Notes under the pieces: model-generated
What the model was told of the DNA's origin: nothing
The model's input: only the letters and a program-made list of their open reading frames with translations
Database searches by the model: none
Part shown: positions 49,765 through 58,142 of the stretch, in pieces
Numbering within the stretch: the first letter of the stretch is position 1
Layout of the letters: each line of letters begins with the position of its first letter
NCBI RefSeq assembly: GCF_002086815.1
Contig: NZ_MVID01000033.1
Location: 1-64,000, forward strand
Length of the DNA stretch: 64,000 nt
Origin: Mycolicibacterium parafortuitum
GTDB lineage: Bacteria; Actinomycetota; Actinomycetes; Mycobacteriales; Mycobacteriaceae
Direction of reading: 5' to 3'
Made by a program: the position numbers and the translations under genes

Positions 49765-51231
49765 TCACGGCGCTGATCTTGAGGTCGACTCAGCTCCGTC
49801 GTCCGCGGTTGCAAAAGCCTTGCTCGTTGAAGGGTCGATACTCACGCAATCCTTGCCGCTTCGTTTTGCGTGGTACATCAACCTGTCTGCCCGGCGCAGG
49901 AGAGTCTCCGCGTCGCACTGTCCGTGTCCCATCACGACGCCCACGCTGACCGAAAGCTGGTCGTAGGTATCTCCGACGCTGAGTCTGATAGGTCGGCGTA
50001 GGGCTGCTCGAAGCCGTTCGGCGACGGCCTCTACTCGCGCAATATCGACCGTGGCAGGACACAACACCGCAAACTCGTCCCCGCCCAATCGGGCCGCGGT
50101 GTCGGTCGGTTCGATCGCCGCCTCCACCCGAGATGACACTTCGAGAAGCACTTCGTCGCCTTCGGCATGTCCCCACGTGTCATTGACTGCCTTGAAGCCG
50201 TCGAGGTCGAGGAATATCAAGCCCACGCCACCCGAAACCCCTTCCCGCACTTGCGCTAGGGCGTGCTCGGTCCGCTGAGTGAAGAGTGCGCGATTGGCCA
50301 GTCCGGTCAGCGAGTCGTGGGATGCGAGGCGATCCGCCCTGTCGCGCGCCTGTTCCAGTTGCGCGATCAGTTGTGCACGCGAGTCGCGGTAGAGCGACAA
50401 CGTCAATACGACCAACGTCAGACTGCAGACCATCGCTTGTGCCAGCAAAGCCCGCAGCTGAACATCGTCGGCGGTGAATCCCCTGTTCGACAGCGTCGCG
50501 TAAACGATCCACGCGCCTGCAAGCAGGAGAAACACCGTGCTGACCGGTGTGCTGTATCGCAGCGCGACCCACATGGCCGGTACCAACGATATGAAAGCTA
50601 TCGGCTGGGTCGAATCCAGCCAGAACGTCCAGAAGAACACGACGGCCAGCCCACAGCTGACCAGAAGGGCCTCGCCGACCGATGCCGCACTATGGCGTCT
50701 CGGTCGTACCGGCCTGTCGCGCAGAATCAGCCAGATCGACAGTCCGAGGAGCGCAGTCGCGCCGTTGCGCACAGCAAAAAGGGCGAATGTCTCCCACAGC
50801 GGTGCATCAACGGTGACCGCGAAGTACCCCGTCGCCAGCACCGCGGCCGAACATGTACCTGCTGCTACGGCGGCGACGAGATGGGCGAAATCGGCGGGGT
50901 CGCGAAGCGCGACTTCCCCTCGGCCCGCGGCCAATATCTCCACGGTGACAACTGACAGAACAACGTTGACCAGTACGAACCACAGACTCAGGGGTGTGGA
51001 AGCTCCCGTCGCCAGGTTGGTCGCAAACGCGACGACCGCCAGTAGTGCGACGTGCCCCACCCGCTCCCATTTGCCGCACTGTCTCACCGACAGCAGCCAA
51101 ATCACTCCGACCGCCGCCGCCGGCCACAACAGCGCAACCTCGCCGCCACCCAACCGGGTCGCTCGCCCGGCCGCTACAGAAAGGGCGTAGACGAGCGGAA
51201 ACACGATCAAGGAGGTCGCGGAGCGCATCAA
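49765..51231 (-). CDS. MASE1-like/GGDEF diguanylate cyclase
   Basis: 488 residues. The N-terminal 270 residues hold about eight to nine hydrophobic segments starting L-I-V-F-P-L-V-Y-A-L-S-V, in MASE1 style (G-G-G-E-V-A-L-L-W-P-A-A-A-V-G). A short coiled linker precedes the catalytic domain, with D-S-L-T-G-L-A-N-R and D-L-D-G-F-K-A-V-N-D. The active site is an intact GGDEF at 383-387. The inhibitory RxxD site upstream reads E-P-T-D, so product inhibition by c-di-GMP is probably lost. No EAL domain. It should make c-di-GMP at the membrane in response to an unknown signal. Confidence 0.88.
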   Translation of the reverse strand: MMRSATSLIVFPLVYALSVAAGRATRLGGGEVALLWPAAAVGVIWLLSVRQCGKWERVGHVALLAVVAFATNLATGASTPLSLWFVLVNVVLSVVTVEILAAGRGEVALRDPADFAHLVAAVAAGTCSAAVLATGYFAVTVDAPLWETFALFAVRNGATALLGLSIWLILRDRPVRPRRHSAASVGEALLVSCGLAVVFFWTFWLDSTQPIAFISLVPAMWVALRYSTPVSTVFLLLAGAWIVYATLSNRGFTADDVQLRALLAQAMVCSLTLVVLTLSLYRDSRAQLIAQLEQARDRADRLASHDSLTGLANRALFTQRTEHALAQVREGVSGGVGLIFLDLDGFKAVNDTWGHAEGDEVLLEVSSRVEAAIEPTDTAARLGGDEFAVLCPATVDIARVEAVAERLRAALRRPIRLSVGDTYDQLSVSVGVVMGHGQCDAETLLRRADRLMYHAKRSGKDCVSIDPSTSKAFATADDGAESTSRSAP

Positions 51232-51350
51232 TGATTCACTCCTACCTCAGTTCCGACATCAGCGGCAACCTCAGGATGCAGTCCAGGTCGATCCCGCGGA
51301 AGAGAAATGACGTTCCCGTTAGAAATGCGTGCTTTCTCCGCTAGGCGCGA

Positions 51351-51413
51351 TCCGCCTCACACGCGGAAGGTCGCTGGTTCGAACCCAGCCGGGACCACCA
51401 CGCACCATCGCGG
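51351..51413 (+). pseudogene. tRNA-Val 3' fragment (duplicated attachment end)
   Basis: 54 bases are identical to the tRNA-Val (CAC) gene and its flank, followed by one mismatch and eight matching bases. The 5' half (acceptor strand, D-arm) is missing, so it cannot make a tRNA. It ends six bases before the importer ATPase stop codon. Confidence 0.85.
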
Positions 51414-51418
51414 GCGTC

Positions 51419-52210
51419 TCATGGCCGCACCGGGACGGCTCCCGGGTCGAAGTAGATGTGCGGCCTGCCGGTCCCGGGATGCGGGACGACGGTCGCGCTC
51501 ACGTTCCAGACATCGGCGATCAGCTCACCGCTGAACACCTCCGCCGGCGGCCCGGCCGCGATCTGCTTTCCGTTGTGCAGCACGTGGATGACGTCGCAGT
51601 AGTGTGCGGCGAGGTTCAGGTCGTGCAGGGCGATGACGGCGGTGACGCCGATCGCCGCCGGCAGCGCCAGCACGTCGAAGATGTGCCTGACGTCGAGGTG
51701 GTTGGTCGGTTCGTCCATGATCAGCAGCCGCGGCTGTTGAGCGAGAGCCCGGGCCACCAGCACCCGCTGTCGTTCACCTCCCGACATCAGCGCGAACGGT
51801 CGCTCCGCGAGGTGGGTGGCGTCGACGGCGGTCAGCGCTTCGTCGACGATGCGGGCGTCAGAAGCGTTGTCGCCGTCGAACATCCGCTTGTGCGGCGCCC
51901 GTCCCATCGCGACGACGTCACGCACCCGCAGGTCGAAATCACCGGTGGAGTCCTGCAGCACGGCGGCGACGTTCTGCGCGACGCGCCGCGCGCTCATCGT
52001 CGCGATGTCGGTCCCGTCGAGGTGCACCGTCCCCGACGTCGGACGCAGGATCCGTCCCAGAGTGCGCACCAGGGTCGACTTGCCGCAGCCGTTCGGCCCG
52101 ACGACACCGACCACCGCGCCGGGTGCCGCGTCCAGCGACACATCGTCGATGATGCGGCGGCCACCCAGGTCGACGCAGAGCCGGGAGGCCCGCAGAGCGG
52201 CCGGCGTCAT
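51419..52210 (-). CDS. ABC importer ATP-binding protein (FecE/BtuD type)
   Basis: 263 residues from ATG 52210, overlapping the permease stop. Walker A is G-P-N-G-C-G-K-S-T near residue 39, Q-loop V-L-Q-D-S, signature M-S-G-G-E-R-Q-R, Walker B L-L-I-M-D-E-P-T-N-H-L-D, and switch H in A-L-H-D-L-N-L-A-A-H-Y. All parts are intact. It powers import by the membrane protein encoded upstream. Such cassettes in actinobacteria are sometimes labelled putative F420-0 transporters; the cobalamin riboswitch ahead of the operon argues for a corrinoid instead. Confidence 0.88.
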   Translation of the reverse strand: MTPAALRASRLCVDLGGRRIIDDVSLDAAPGAVVGVVGPNGCGKSTLVRTLGRILRPTSGTVHLDGTDIATMSARRVAQNVAAVLQDSTGDFDLRVRDVVAMGRAPHKRMFDGDNASDARIVDEALTAVDATHLAERPFALMSGGERQRVLVARALAQQPRLLIMDEPTNHLDVRHIFDVLALPAAIGVTAVIALHDLNLAAHYCDVIHVLHNGKQIAAGPPAEVFSGELIADVWNVSATVVPHPGTGRPHIYFDPGAVPVRP

Positions 52211-53256
52211 GCCGGGACACCCGAGGCGGCGCGGCGCGCGTCGCGGCGAAGCAGCCACAGGAAGAACGGCCCACCGCACAACGCCGTCAGCACCCCGACC
52301 GGGATCTCCTGGGGCGAAGCCAGTGTGCGCGCGGCGATGTCGGCCACCACCAGAAAGCTCGCGCCGGCCAGCGCGGCCGCGGGCAGAGCACGGCGGTGGT
52401 CGCTGCCGACGAGCAGACGCACGGCGTGGGGGAGGATCAGCCCGACGAAACCGATCGGCCCGCTGGCCGCCACCAGCACACCGGTCAGCAGCGACGTCAG
52501 CACGAAGGAGCGCGCCCGAAACCGTTGGATGTCAACGCCCATCGTCGTCGCGGCGTCGTCGCCCGCCAACAGCACGTTCAGGGTACGGCCGTGCGCGAGC
52601 AGCAGCGCGAGGCCGGCACCGACGACGAGGACGGGCAGCCACAGCGTGTCCCATCGCGCCCCGCCCAGCCCGCCGAGCAGCCACGTCAGCACCTGCCGCG
52701 CCTGGTCGCCGGTGCGGGCCGTCAGGAGCAGCATGCTCGTCACGGCCGAAAGCACGTACGCGACGGCCACCCCGGCCAGCACCAACCGCGTGGTGGTGAT
52801 CCGGCCCCCGGAGCGCGACAGCCCGTACACGAGCAGCAGTGCCGCCAGCGATCCCACGAACGCCGCGACGGACGTCGTCACCGTTCCGGCGAGGGCCGCC
52901 CCGAAGACGATGACGCCGACGGCGCCGACGGAGGCGCCCGACGACACGCCGAGCAGGTACGGGTCGGCGAGTGGATTGCGCACCAGCGCTTGCAACGTCA
53001 TGCCGATCACCGCCAGTCCGGCGCCGACGGTCGCGCCGAGCAGCACTCGCGGCCCGCGCACCTGCACGACGACGGTCTGATAGTGCGCCGGGCCGCTCGC
53101 GTCCACGAGGGCCGGTGCGATCTGATGCGCGAGGATGCGCGCGACATCGCCGGGCGGAATCGCGATCGAGCCGACGGCCAGCCCGGCGATCATCGAGACC
53201 ACGAGCAGCACAGCGAGTCCCGCGATGATGGCCGGGTACCTCACGCGGGCGCTCAC
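52207..53256 (-). CDS. FecCD/BtuC-type ABC importer permease
   Basis: 349 residues from GTG 53256, overlapping the previous stop. About ten membrane segments. The family motifs R-G-P-R-V-L-L-G-A-T-V-G-A-G-L-A and N-P-L-A-D-P-Y-L-L-G-V-S-S-G-A are clear, and G-F-V-G-L-I-L-P-H-A-V-R is the coupling-helix region. Works as a homodimer with the ATPase below it to import an iron-chelate, haem or corrinoid. Fourth-gene position and overlaps show a single transcript with the riboswitch at its head. Confidence 0.9.
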   Translation of the reverse strand: MSARVRYPAIIAGLAVLLVVSMIAGLAVGSIAIPPGDVARILAHQIAPALVDASGPAHYQTVVVQVRGPRVLLGATVGAGLAVIGMTLQALVRNPLADPYLLGVSSGASVGAVGVIVFGAALAGTVTTSVAAFVGSLAALLLVYGLSRSGGRITTTRLVLAGVAVAYVLSAVTSMLLLTARTGDQARQVLTWLLGGLGGARWDTLWLPVLVVGAGLALLLAHGRTLNVLLAGDDAATTMGVDIQRFRARSFVLTSLLTGVLVAASGPIGFVGLILPHAVRLLVGSDHRRALPAAALAGASFLVVADIAARTLASPQEIPVGVLTALCGGPFFLWLLRRDARRAASGVPA

Positions 53257-53975
53257 CGGCACGCGCGCCTCCTGGCGGCGACGGATCCGGTGAGCGGGCA
53301 GTCCCCGCAGGTGCGGCGCGCTGCGGTGCGGTAGTACAGACAACAGGTGCGCCGCAGCAGGATTCCGCCGTCGTGCAGGTGACCCGCCATCGGCGGCGCG
53401 GCCAGCAACGCCTCCGCCACGGCACCCACCCGCCGGTCGCCGTCACGCGCCGTCAGGGTGCGGGTGGCCAGGGCGGCCCCGGTGGCCGCGTTGCCCCACA
53501 GCAGCCCGTCCGCGACGCGGGTGCCGGCACGAAGCCCGCGATGCAACGTGGTCAGGTGGGGGATCACCTGGGCGGCGATCGACGTCGCGATGCGGGCCGG
53601 TTCCGGGCCGGCCTGCTCGACGCCGTCGGGGTCGGCGATCCGGAACCTGATCCGGCCGTTGGGCGCGGCCTGACAGACCAGCGAGCGCAGATCGAGGACC
53701 ACTTTGTCGAGATGCCAGCATCCAAGGGTCACCGACCACAGCCGTTCGGCGAATTCGTACTGCAGCGATGACGCGGCGACCCGGGCCTCGTCGCTGCCGA
53801 TCCGGCGCGCGACGGCTGCGAGCGCAGCGTCGAGATGCCGGGCCGCGCAGAACTCGTCGACGCGCACGAAGCCGTCGCAGGCGCCCGCGCCGACACTGAA
53901 GTAGGGGCCGATCATGCCGACCGTCTTCAGCGCGCGCCGTGTCCGGTCGGCCCCGGAGCGAACGGGCGCGGTCAC
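53253..53975 (-). CDS. FhuF-like [2Fe-2S] reductase
   Basis: 240 residues from GTG 53975, overlapping the binding-protein stop. The C-terminus has R-R-T-C-C-L-Y-Y-R and, ten residues later, C-G-D-C-P-L, the C-C-x10-C-x2-C cluster of FhuF-type proteins. The N-terminal 180 residues are the usual helical substrate region. FhuF reduces ferric iron in siderophores to release it. Here, behind a cobalamin riboswitch, it could instead reduce the cobalt of an imported corrinoid. That is inference. Confidence 0.78.
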   Translation of the reverse strand: MTAPVRSGADRTRRALKTVGMIGPYFSVGAGACDGFVRVDEFCAARHLDAALAAVARRIGSDEARVAASSLQYEFAERLWSVTLGCWHLDKVVLDLRSLVCQAAPNGRIRFRIADPDGVEQAGPEPARIATSIAAQVIPHLTTLHRGLRAGTRVADGLLWGNAATGAALATRTLTARDGDRRVGAVAEALLAAPPMAGHLHDGGILLRRTCCLYYRTAARRTCGDCPLTGSVAARRRACR

Positions 53976-54970
53976 GCGAAGCGGTCCGGATGCAGTTGCC
54001 GGGCCAGGGTTTCGACCGCGTAGGGCGCCCGCACGCCGAGGACGGCGTCCTGCAGGGTCAGCACCGCGAAGCGGTCGTCGCGGATCGCGGCCACGTCCGC
54101 GAGTTCGGGCCGGCTGCGCAGGAATGCCTTCTTGTCCTCGATCGACGGGGTACCGAAGTAGTCGTAGATCACGATGACCTCAGGATCGCGCTGTACCACC
54201 TGTTCCCACGAGACGTCGGCGAAGGTGTCCTCGACGTCGGAGAAGACGTTGGTTCCTCCTGCGAGGCGGATGATCTGGTCGCCGATACCCTGCCGGCCCG
54301 CGGTGAACGCGGTGTCCTCGCCGCTGTCGTAGACGAACACCCGCGCCGGCTCGACACCGTCGACCGCGGCATGTCCGGCCTCGACCGCGGCGCGCATTTC
54401 CCGGATCAGTCCGTCGGCGCGTTGCGGCACGCCGAAAAGGTCTGCGATCGTGGTGATCTCGGTGTACACGTGGTCCATCGTGATGGGGCCGGTGGCGCAG
54501 TACTCCGGGTTCAGGTAGGTGGCGATCCCGGCGTCGTCGAAGGCCTGTCGTGAGCGGCCGGCGGTGTCGTCGAACGCGCTGCCGTAGCCGCCGTAGACGA
54601 AATCCGGTGCCGTCGAGAGGATCTGCTCGAAGGACGCGTCTTTATCGGAAAGTTGTGGAATCGCTTGGTAGGCCTCGGCATAGCGAGGCAGTGGCGGGTT
54701 GTCCGGGTAGACGGTCGCCACGATCGAGTCCTGCAGGCCGAGCGCGAGCATCAACTCGACGGGGTGCTGGAAATAGCCGACCGCCCGCTCGGGTGGGGCG
54801 TCGAGGTGCACCGCGCGGCCGCAGTTGTCCGCGGCGGCCGGCGGTGGGGCGTCGCCGGCGGGTGCACCGCACCCGGTCAGCGCCACGACAGCGGAGATCA
54901 GACACAGCAGGATTGTCGTCAGTCGACAGGGTCGGGCCAGCACGATATCGGCTCCATCCGGGATTTCCAC
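53972..54970 (-). CDS. ABC importer substrate-binding lipoprotein (BtuF/FepB-like fold)
   Basis: 332 residues; a GTG nine codons in is an alternative start. Lipobox A-L-T-G-C near residue 34. The rest is a type III binding protein: E-R-A-V-G-Y-F-Q-H-P-V-E-L-M-L-A-L-G-L then K-D-A-S-F-E-Q-I-L and V-V-Q-R-D-P-E-V-I-V-I-Y. Sequence resembles the family labelled putative F420-0 ABC transporter substrate-binding protein. It is the first gene after the riboswitch, and anchors the substrate capture step outside the membrane. Confidence 0.83.
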   Translation of the reverse strand: MEIPDGADIVLARPCRLTTILLCLISAVVALTGCGAPAGDAPPPAAADNCGRAVHLDAPPERAVGYFQHPVELMLALGLQDSIVATVYPDNPPLPRYAEAYQAIPQLSDKDASFEQILSTAPDFVYGGYGSAFDDTAGRSRQAFDDAGIATYLNPEYCATGPITMDHVYTEITTIADLFGVPQRADGLIREMRAAVEAGHAAVDGVEPARVFVYDSGEDTAFTAGRQGIGDQIIRLAGGTNVFSDVEDTFADVSWEQVVQRDPEVIVIYDYFGTPSIEDKKAFLRSRPELADVAAIRDDRFAVLTLQDAVLGVRAPYAVETLARQLHPDRFA

Positions 54971-54974
54971 GTCC

Positions 54975-55165
54975 CAGTAAGAGGGCCGACGAGAGCAGTA
55001 TCCTGACTCCCGGATCAGCGCTCACCCCGACCTTCCAGCTGTGCGCCGTGGTCGTGGCGGGGTTGGCTCCCCGGTCACAGTGGCGGGACCGTGCCGGATT
55101 CACACCGGCTTCCTGCCTGCTCATCGGGGCCGGTCGGGCCGACCAGCCACGGTGACCATAACCGA
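54975..55165 (-). ncRNA. Cobalamin (B12) riboswitch
   Basis: On the minus strand, in order: GGTCACCGTGGCTGGTC, GCAGGAAGCCGGTGTGAATC, CGGCACGGTCCCGCCACTGT (the B12-box core), a peripheral arm, then GGAGTCAGGATACTG, all diagnostic of the cobalamin aptamer. It ends just before the binding-lipoprotein start. In the family, adenosyl- or hydroxocobalamin binding turns expression off. Expected effect: the importer operon is made when B12 is scarce. Confidence 0.92.
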
Positions 55166-55197
55166 TGCGCGCTGCACACCGAGCGCGGGACCGACGA

Positions 55198-55232
55198 AAT
55201 CGGGCCCCACCCACTAGGGGTGAGGCCCGATT
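55198..55232. terminator. Hairpin terminator after the CsbD-like gene
   Basis: AATCGGGCCCCACCC at 55198-55212 pairs with 55218-55232, with one G-U-compatible mismatch and a 5-base loop. It lies 12 bases downstream of the csbD-like stop (leftward), and separates that gene from the riboswitch leader that follows on the same strand. Confidence 0.7.
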
Positions 55233-55244
55233 CGCGGTGCTGTG

Positions 55245-55484
55245 CTACTTGGCGCTCTCGGCGCTTTCCTGACGGGCCTCCGCGGCGCTCGCGGCTGCGC
55301 GGGCCGCCTCGGCTTCGGCTTCCTTCTTCGCGACGTCGCGTTCGGCCTCCGCCTTGTCCTGCTGGGCGCGGCCCTCTTCGCGCAGGCCGTCGTTGTCGGT
55401 CACGATGCCGACGACTTCCTTGGCCTTGCCCTTGACGTCTTCGACGACGCCCTCGACTGCATTCTCAGGTCCGCTGTCGCCCAT
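55245..55484 (-). CDS. CsbD-like stress protein
   Basis: 79 residues from ATG 55484, preceded by AAAGGA; upstream ATG codons at 55502 lack a site. N-terminal E-N-A-V-E-G-V-V-E-D-V-K-G-K-A-K-E-V-V-G is the CsbD signature. The remaining part is an Ala/Glu-rich helix (A-E-A-E-A-A-R-A-A-A). CsbD proteins are general stress products of unknown mechanism, under SigB/SigF-type control in Gram-positives. The STAS protein and SigF-type sigma factors nearby fit such control. Confidence 0.85.
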   Translation of the reverse strand: MGDSGPENAVEGVVEDVKGKAKEVVGIVTDNDGLREEGRAQQDKAEAERDVAKKEAEAEAARAAASAAEARQESAESAK

Positions 55485-55575
55485 CGGATTTCCTTTCGCC
55501 ATGTGGGTGGTTTTCGAGCTGACCGTCCAATACCCGTTGGCCTTGCCGGGACCCACGGGTTGTGACGGACGTCAT

Positions 55576-55854
55576 CTACAGGTGGGGGGCTTCCTTGATC
55601 GTGCTGTCCTGCTTGCCGACGGTCTGGCAGAACGCGGTGATCGACAGGCGCGTTCCGGTCAGCTCGGCGTTGGCCGGCTCGTTCTTGCCCTCGTCGGTGA
55701 GCATCTTGGTGATGGCTTCGTTCTGCTTCTTCTCGTCGGCCCCGGCGAAGTCGGCGCACGTGGTGTCGCCACCATCGTTCGTGACCTGGGAGCAGCCGCT
55801 GAGCACAGCCATCGCCGCCACCGCTGACATCAGAAAAACTTTCGCGTGCGTCAT
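55576..55854 (-). CDS. Small lipoprotein, possibly HdeA-like
   Basis: 92 residues from ATG 55854. The signal ends in a lipobox L-S-G-C near residue 19. The mature part has T-C-A-D-F-A-G-A-D-E-K-K-Q-N and a second Cys in A-F-C-Q-T-V-G, the pattern of the helical HdeA-like fold with one disulfide. HdeA proteins are acid-stress chaperones of Gram-negative periplasm; actinobacterial look-alikes have no tested role. Possibly part of the stress set with the neighbouring CsbD-like gene. Confidence 0.65.
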   Translation of the reverse strand: MTHAKVFLMSAVAAMAVLSGCSQVTNDGGDTTCADFAGADEKKQNEAITKMLTDEGKNEPANAELTGTRLSITAFCQTVGKQDSTIKEAPHL

Positions 55855-55910
55855 GGGGATACTTGTTGCCCAGCCGACGCCGCATCCAAACCAGGTTTCG
55901 GCAAACAAGA

Positions 55911-56375
55911 TCAGCCGGTGCGCCAGCCCGACCGTCCCGACCACACCAGCGGGGCGCGGCGATGCGCGAGCCGGTCCAGTCGTTCCAGCGCCGACGCGAG
56001 ATCGTCGGCCAACGGCAGTTCTGACTGCGGATCACAGATCGCCAGCAGCCGCCGTACGGGCGGGCTGGCCACGATCGCCCAGTCCACGTCGCTGCGGGCG
56101 CAGTGCACGCTGATGTAGAACAGCGCGGTGAAACCCTGACTTCCGAAGAAGTCGACGGCGCGCAGGTCGAGCACCAGTTGCCGCGAGATGCGGGCGTGCC
56201 GTTCGACATAGCGCGCGAAGTCTCGGCCGTTGACCGCGTCCACCTCGCCCAGCACCGCCACCGCGAGGCGGTGGTCGGAACACGGGCGGGCCGAGAACAC
56301 TGCTGCGCCGCAACGCATTTCGTCGTGGTCGGCCGAGATGGGGGAGCTGAAGATCCGTTCCGTCTTGATGGCTAC
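55911..56375 (-). CDS. STAS-domain protein (anti-sigma-factor antagonist type)
   Basis: 154 residues from ATG 56375. The STAS core is visible: L-A-V-A-V-L-G-E-V-D-A-V-N, then L-V-L-D-L-R-A-V-D-F-F-G-S-Q-G-F, where the Ser matches the phosphorylated position of SpoIIAA-type antagonists. Such proteins bind an anti-sigma kinase and free a SigF-type factor. Two SigF-type genes lie about 6 kb away, but no anti-sigma kinase is seen in this window. The 254 bases upstream (56376-56629) hold no gene. Confidence 0.8.
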   Translation of the reverse strand, partial: VAIKTERIFSSPISADHDEMRCGAAVFSARPCSDHRLAVAVLGEVDAVNGRDFARYVERHARISRQLVLDLRAVDFFGSQGFTALFYISVHCARSDVDWAIVASPPVRRLLAICDPQSELPLADDLASALERLDRLAHRRAPLVWSGRSGWRTG

Positions 56376-56629
56376 CATTCTCACTTTCACGGTCAGTGCG
56401 GAAGGAGCCTCGCAGGTCGTCTACCGCCAGGAGGGCGCGCCGAATGGCGCTTCCGCGGGCTGGCAGCTCAACCGGCATCCAGAGTAGTACGAAATCCGAA
56501 GCATGCGAAACACTTGGGACAAATTGCCGAAATGCGGCTCTAACCGGACTTTTCGGGTATCCGGCATCGTTCTAAATGACGCCTACGTCAATCCTTGGCG
56601 GCGAGCGCAACGGATTCCGTAGCCCGGTG

Positions 56630-57070
<441 letters not shown>

Positions 57071-57085
57071 GAGGATCCCTTCAGT

Positions 57086-57135
57086 GCCTTGTCGCGAGAC
57101 GCGACGATTTGCCTTGTCGCGAGACGCGACGATTT
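57086..57135. repeat. Exact 25-bp tandem repeat with embedded palindromes
   Basis: Two identical 25-base units at 57086-57110 and 57111-57135. Each contains GTCGCG-AGA-CGCGAC, a perfect 6-bp-arm inverted repeat. They lie 16 bases upstream of the receiver gene start and downstream of the TetR gene. This is a candidate double operator, or a local slippage duplication. Confidence 0.85.
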
Positions 57136-57246
57136 CAGTGGTGTTGGCGCTGAATGCTGAACGACAACCCGAACCGGAACCCTCGAACGTGGAACCTGGT
57201 TCAGTGGGTGCTTCATTCTTGCACAGATCGGAATCGCCGCGATCCG

Positions 57247-57825
57247 TTAAGCGAATCTGTTGTCCAGAATCGTCAGCGCGCGGTCGAGGTCCGCACCCGG
57301 CAGGGGGCTGTTGTCCGACATCGCGATCAGGACGCCGACGATCGCGGCGGCGATCACCCTGCGTTCGGTGCGGCCGGTGGGTTCGGCCAACCGGTGCACC
57401 AACGCGTCGGTGACCAGATCGATCAGCCGGGTGTACTCGCTGTAGATCAGCCCCCGGGCATCGGGCACCGTGTAGAGCAACCGTTGACCGACGATCGCGT
57501 TCTCCCGCTCGGCATCCGACAGTCCACCGAATACCTGCGCGACCGCGTGCCGGTACGCCGCGACCGGGCTGAGTTCGGCGGGGGCGGCCACGAACGCGTC
57601 GACGATCGGCTGGGTGTGGTCGTCGGAGATCAGGACGGCTTCCTTGACGGGGAAGTACCGGTAGAACGTGCTCGCCGAGACCTCGGCGGACTCAGCGATC
57701 TGCTCGACGGTGGTATTGGCGTAACCCTGGATCTCGAACAGCCGGAACGCCTCCCGCCGGATGGCGAGCCGAGTGGCCGCCTTCTTACGTTCCCGCAGCC
57801 CTGGCGAAGGGCCGATCTCCGTCAC
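57247..57825 (-). CDS. TetR-family transcriptional regulator
   Basis: 192 residues from GTG 57825; the longer frame to 57918 overlaps the divergent gene. HTH at about 20-62: A-I-R-R-E-A-F-R-L-F-E-I-Q-G-Y-A-N-T-T-V-type start, A-E-S-A-E-V-S-A-S-T-F-Y-R-Y-F for the recognition helix. The C-terminal ligand domain is typical, with a mycofactocin/MftR-like length. Targets unknown: the divergent 76-residue gene, the receiver gene downstream, or itself. Confidence 0.87.
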   Translation of the reverse strand: MTEIGPSPGLRERKKAATRLAIRREAFRLFEIQGYANTTVEQIAESAEVSASTFYRYFPVKEAVLISDDHTQPIVDAFVAAPAELSPVAAYRHAVAQVFGGLSDAERENAIVGQRLLYTVPDARGLIYSEYTRLIDLVTDALVHRLAEPTGRTERRVIAAAIVGVLIAMSDNSPLPGADLDRALTILDNRFA

Positions 57826-57911
57826 GCGTCCAGTGTGGCAGCCGCGAGGCCTGCGCGGACGCGGCCGGCAGATTTGCCCGCAACGGGGCCGGTCGGCGAT
57901 AGAGTGCAGAA

Positions 57912-58142
57912 ATGGCACAAGTGAACGGCGACGACAAGACGGGCCTGGCCGTCGGTTGTCGGGTCCGCACCGTCGGAGACGATCCGGCTACGGGCGAGAT
58001 CGTCGAGGACTTCGGAGACCTGGCGGGCACACCTGTGGTCGTCGATGCCCAGAACACCGTGCGCTCCCGGCGCTGGGCGGTCGCGCTCGACGACGGCCAG
58101 CTGGTGTTCCTCGACGACGATCAGCTGGAGCCGCTGAGCTGA
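57912..58142 (+). CDS. Small conserved-looking hypothetical protein
   Basis: 76 residues. V-G-C-R-V-R-T-V-G-D-D-P-A-T-G-E-I-V-E-D-F-G resembles a small SH3/KOW-like barrel, and R-R-W-A-V-A-L-D-D-G-Q-L-V-F-L-D-D-D-Q-L completes it. Acidic, cytosolic. Divergent from the TetR gene, so a likely TetR target. Its last 22 bases overlap the convergent glycosyltransferase gene. Function unknown. Confidence 0.65.
   Translation: MAQVNGDDKTGLAVGCRVRTVGDDPATGEIVEDFGDLAGTPVVVDAQNTVRSRRWAVALDDGQLVFLDDDQLEPLS

Larger units (their letters stand above)
49576..51413. mobile_element. Segment between tRNA-Val 3'-end repeats (integration remnant with GGDEF gene)
   Basis: Direct repeats 49576-49638 and 51351-51413 match at 62 of 63 positions and begin in the tRNA-Val anticodon arm, the classic geometry of tyrosine-integrase attachment sites. 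Between them lie about 1.7 kb with one gene, a diguanylate cyclase, whose codon third positions are visibly less GC-rich than those of its neighbours. There is no integrase. Either an integrated element was largely deleted, or a small cassette was mobilised in trans. Confidence 0.75.

Noticed and set aside
51351..51413. A second tRNA-Val gene
   Set aside because: The 5' half is missing, so no cloverleaf can form. It is an attachment-site duplicate.
55528..55556. SigF-type promoter (GGGTAT at 55530-55535 on the minus strand) for the CsbD-like gene
   Set aside because: The -10 element is good but there is no GTTT-like -35 at 15-17 bases, so the call is not supported.
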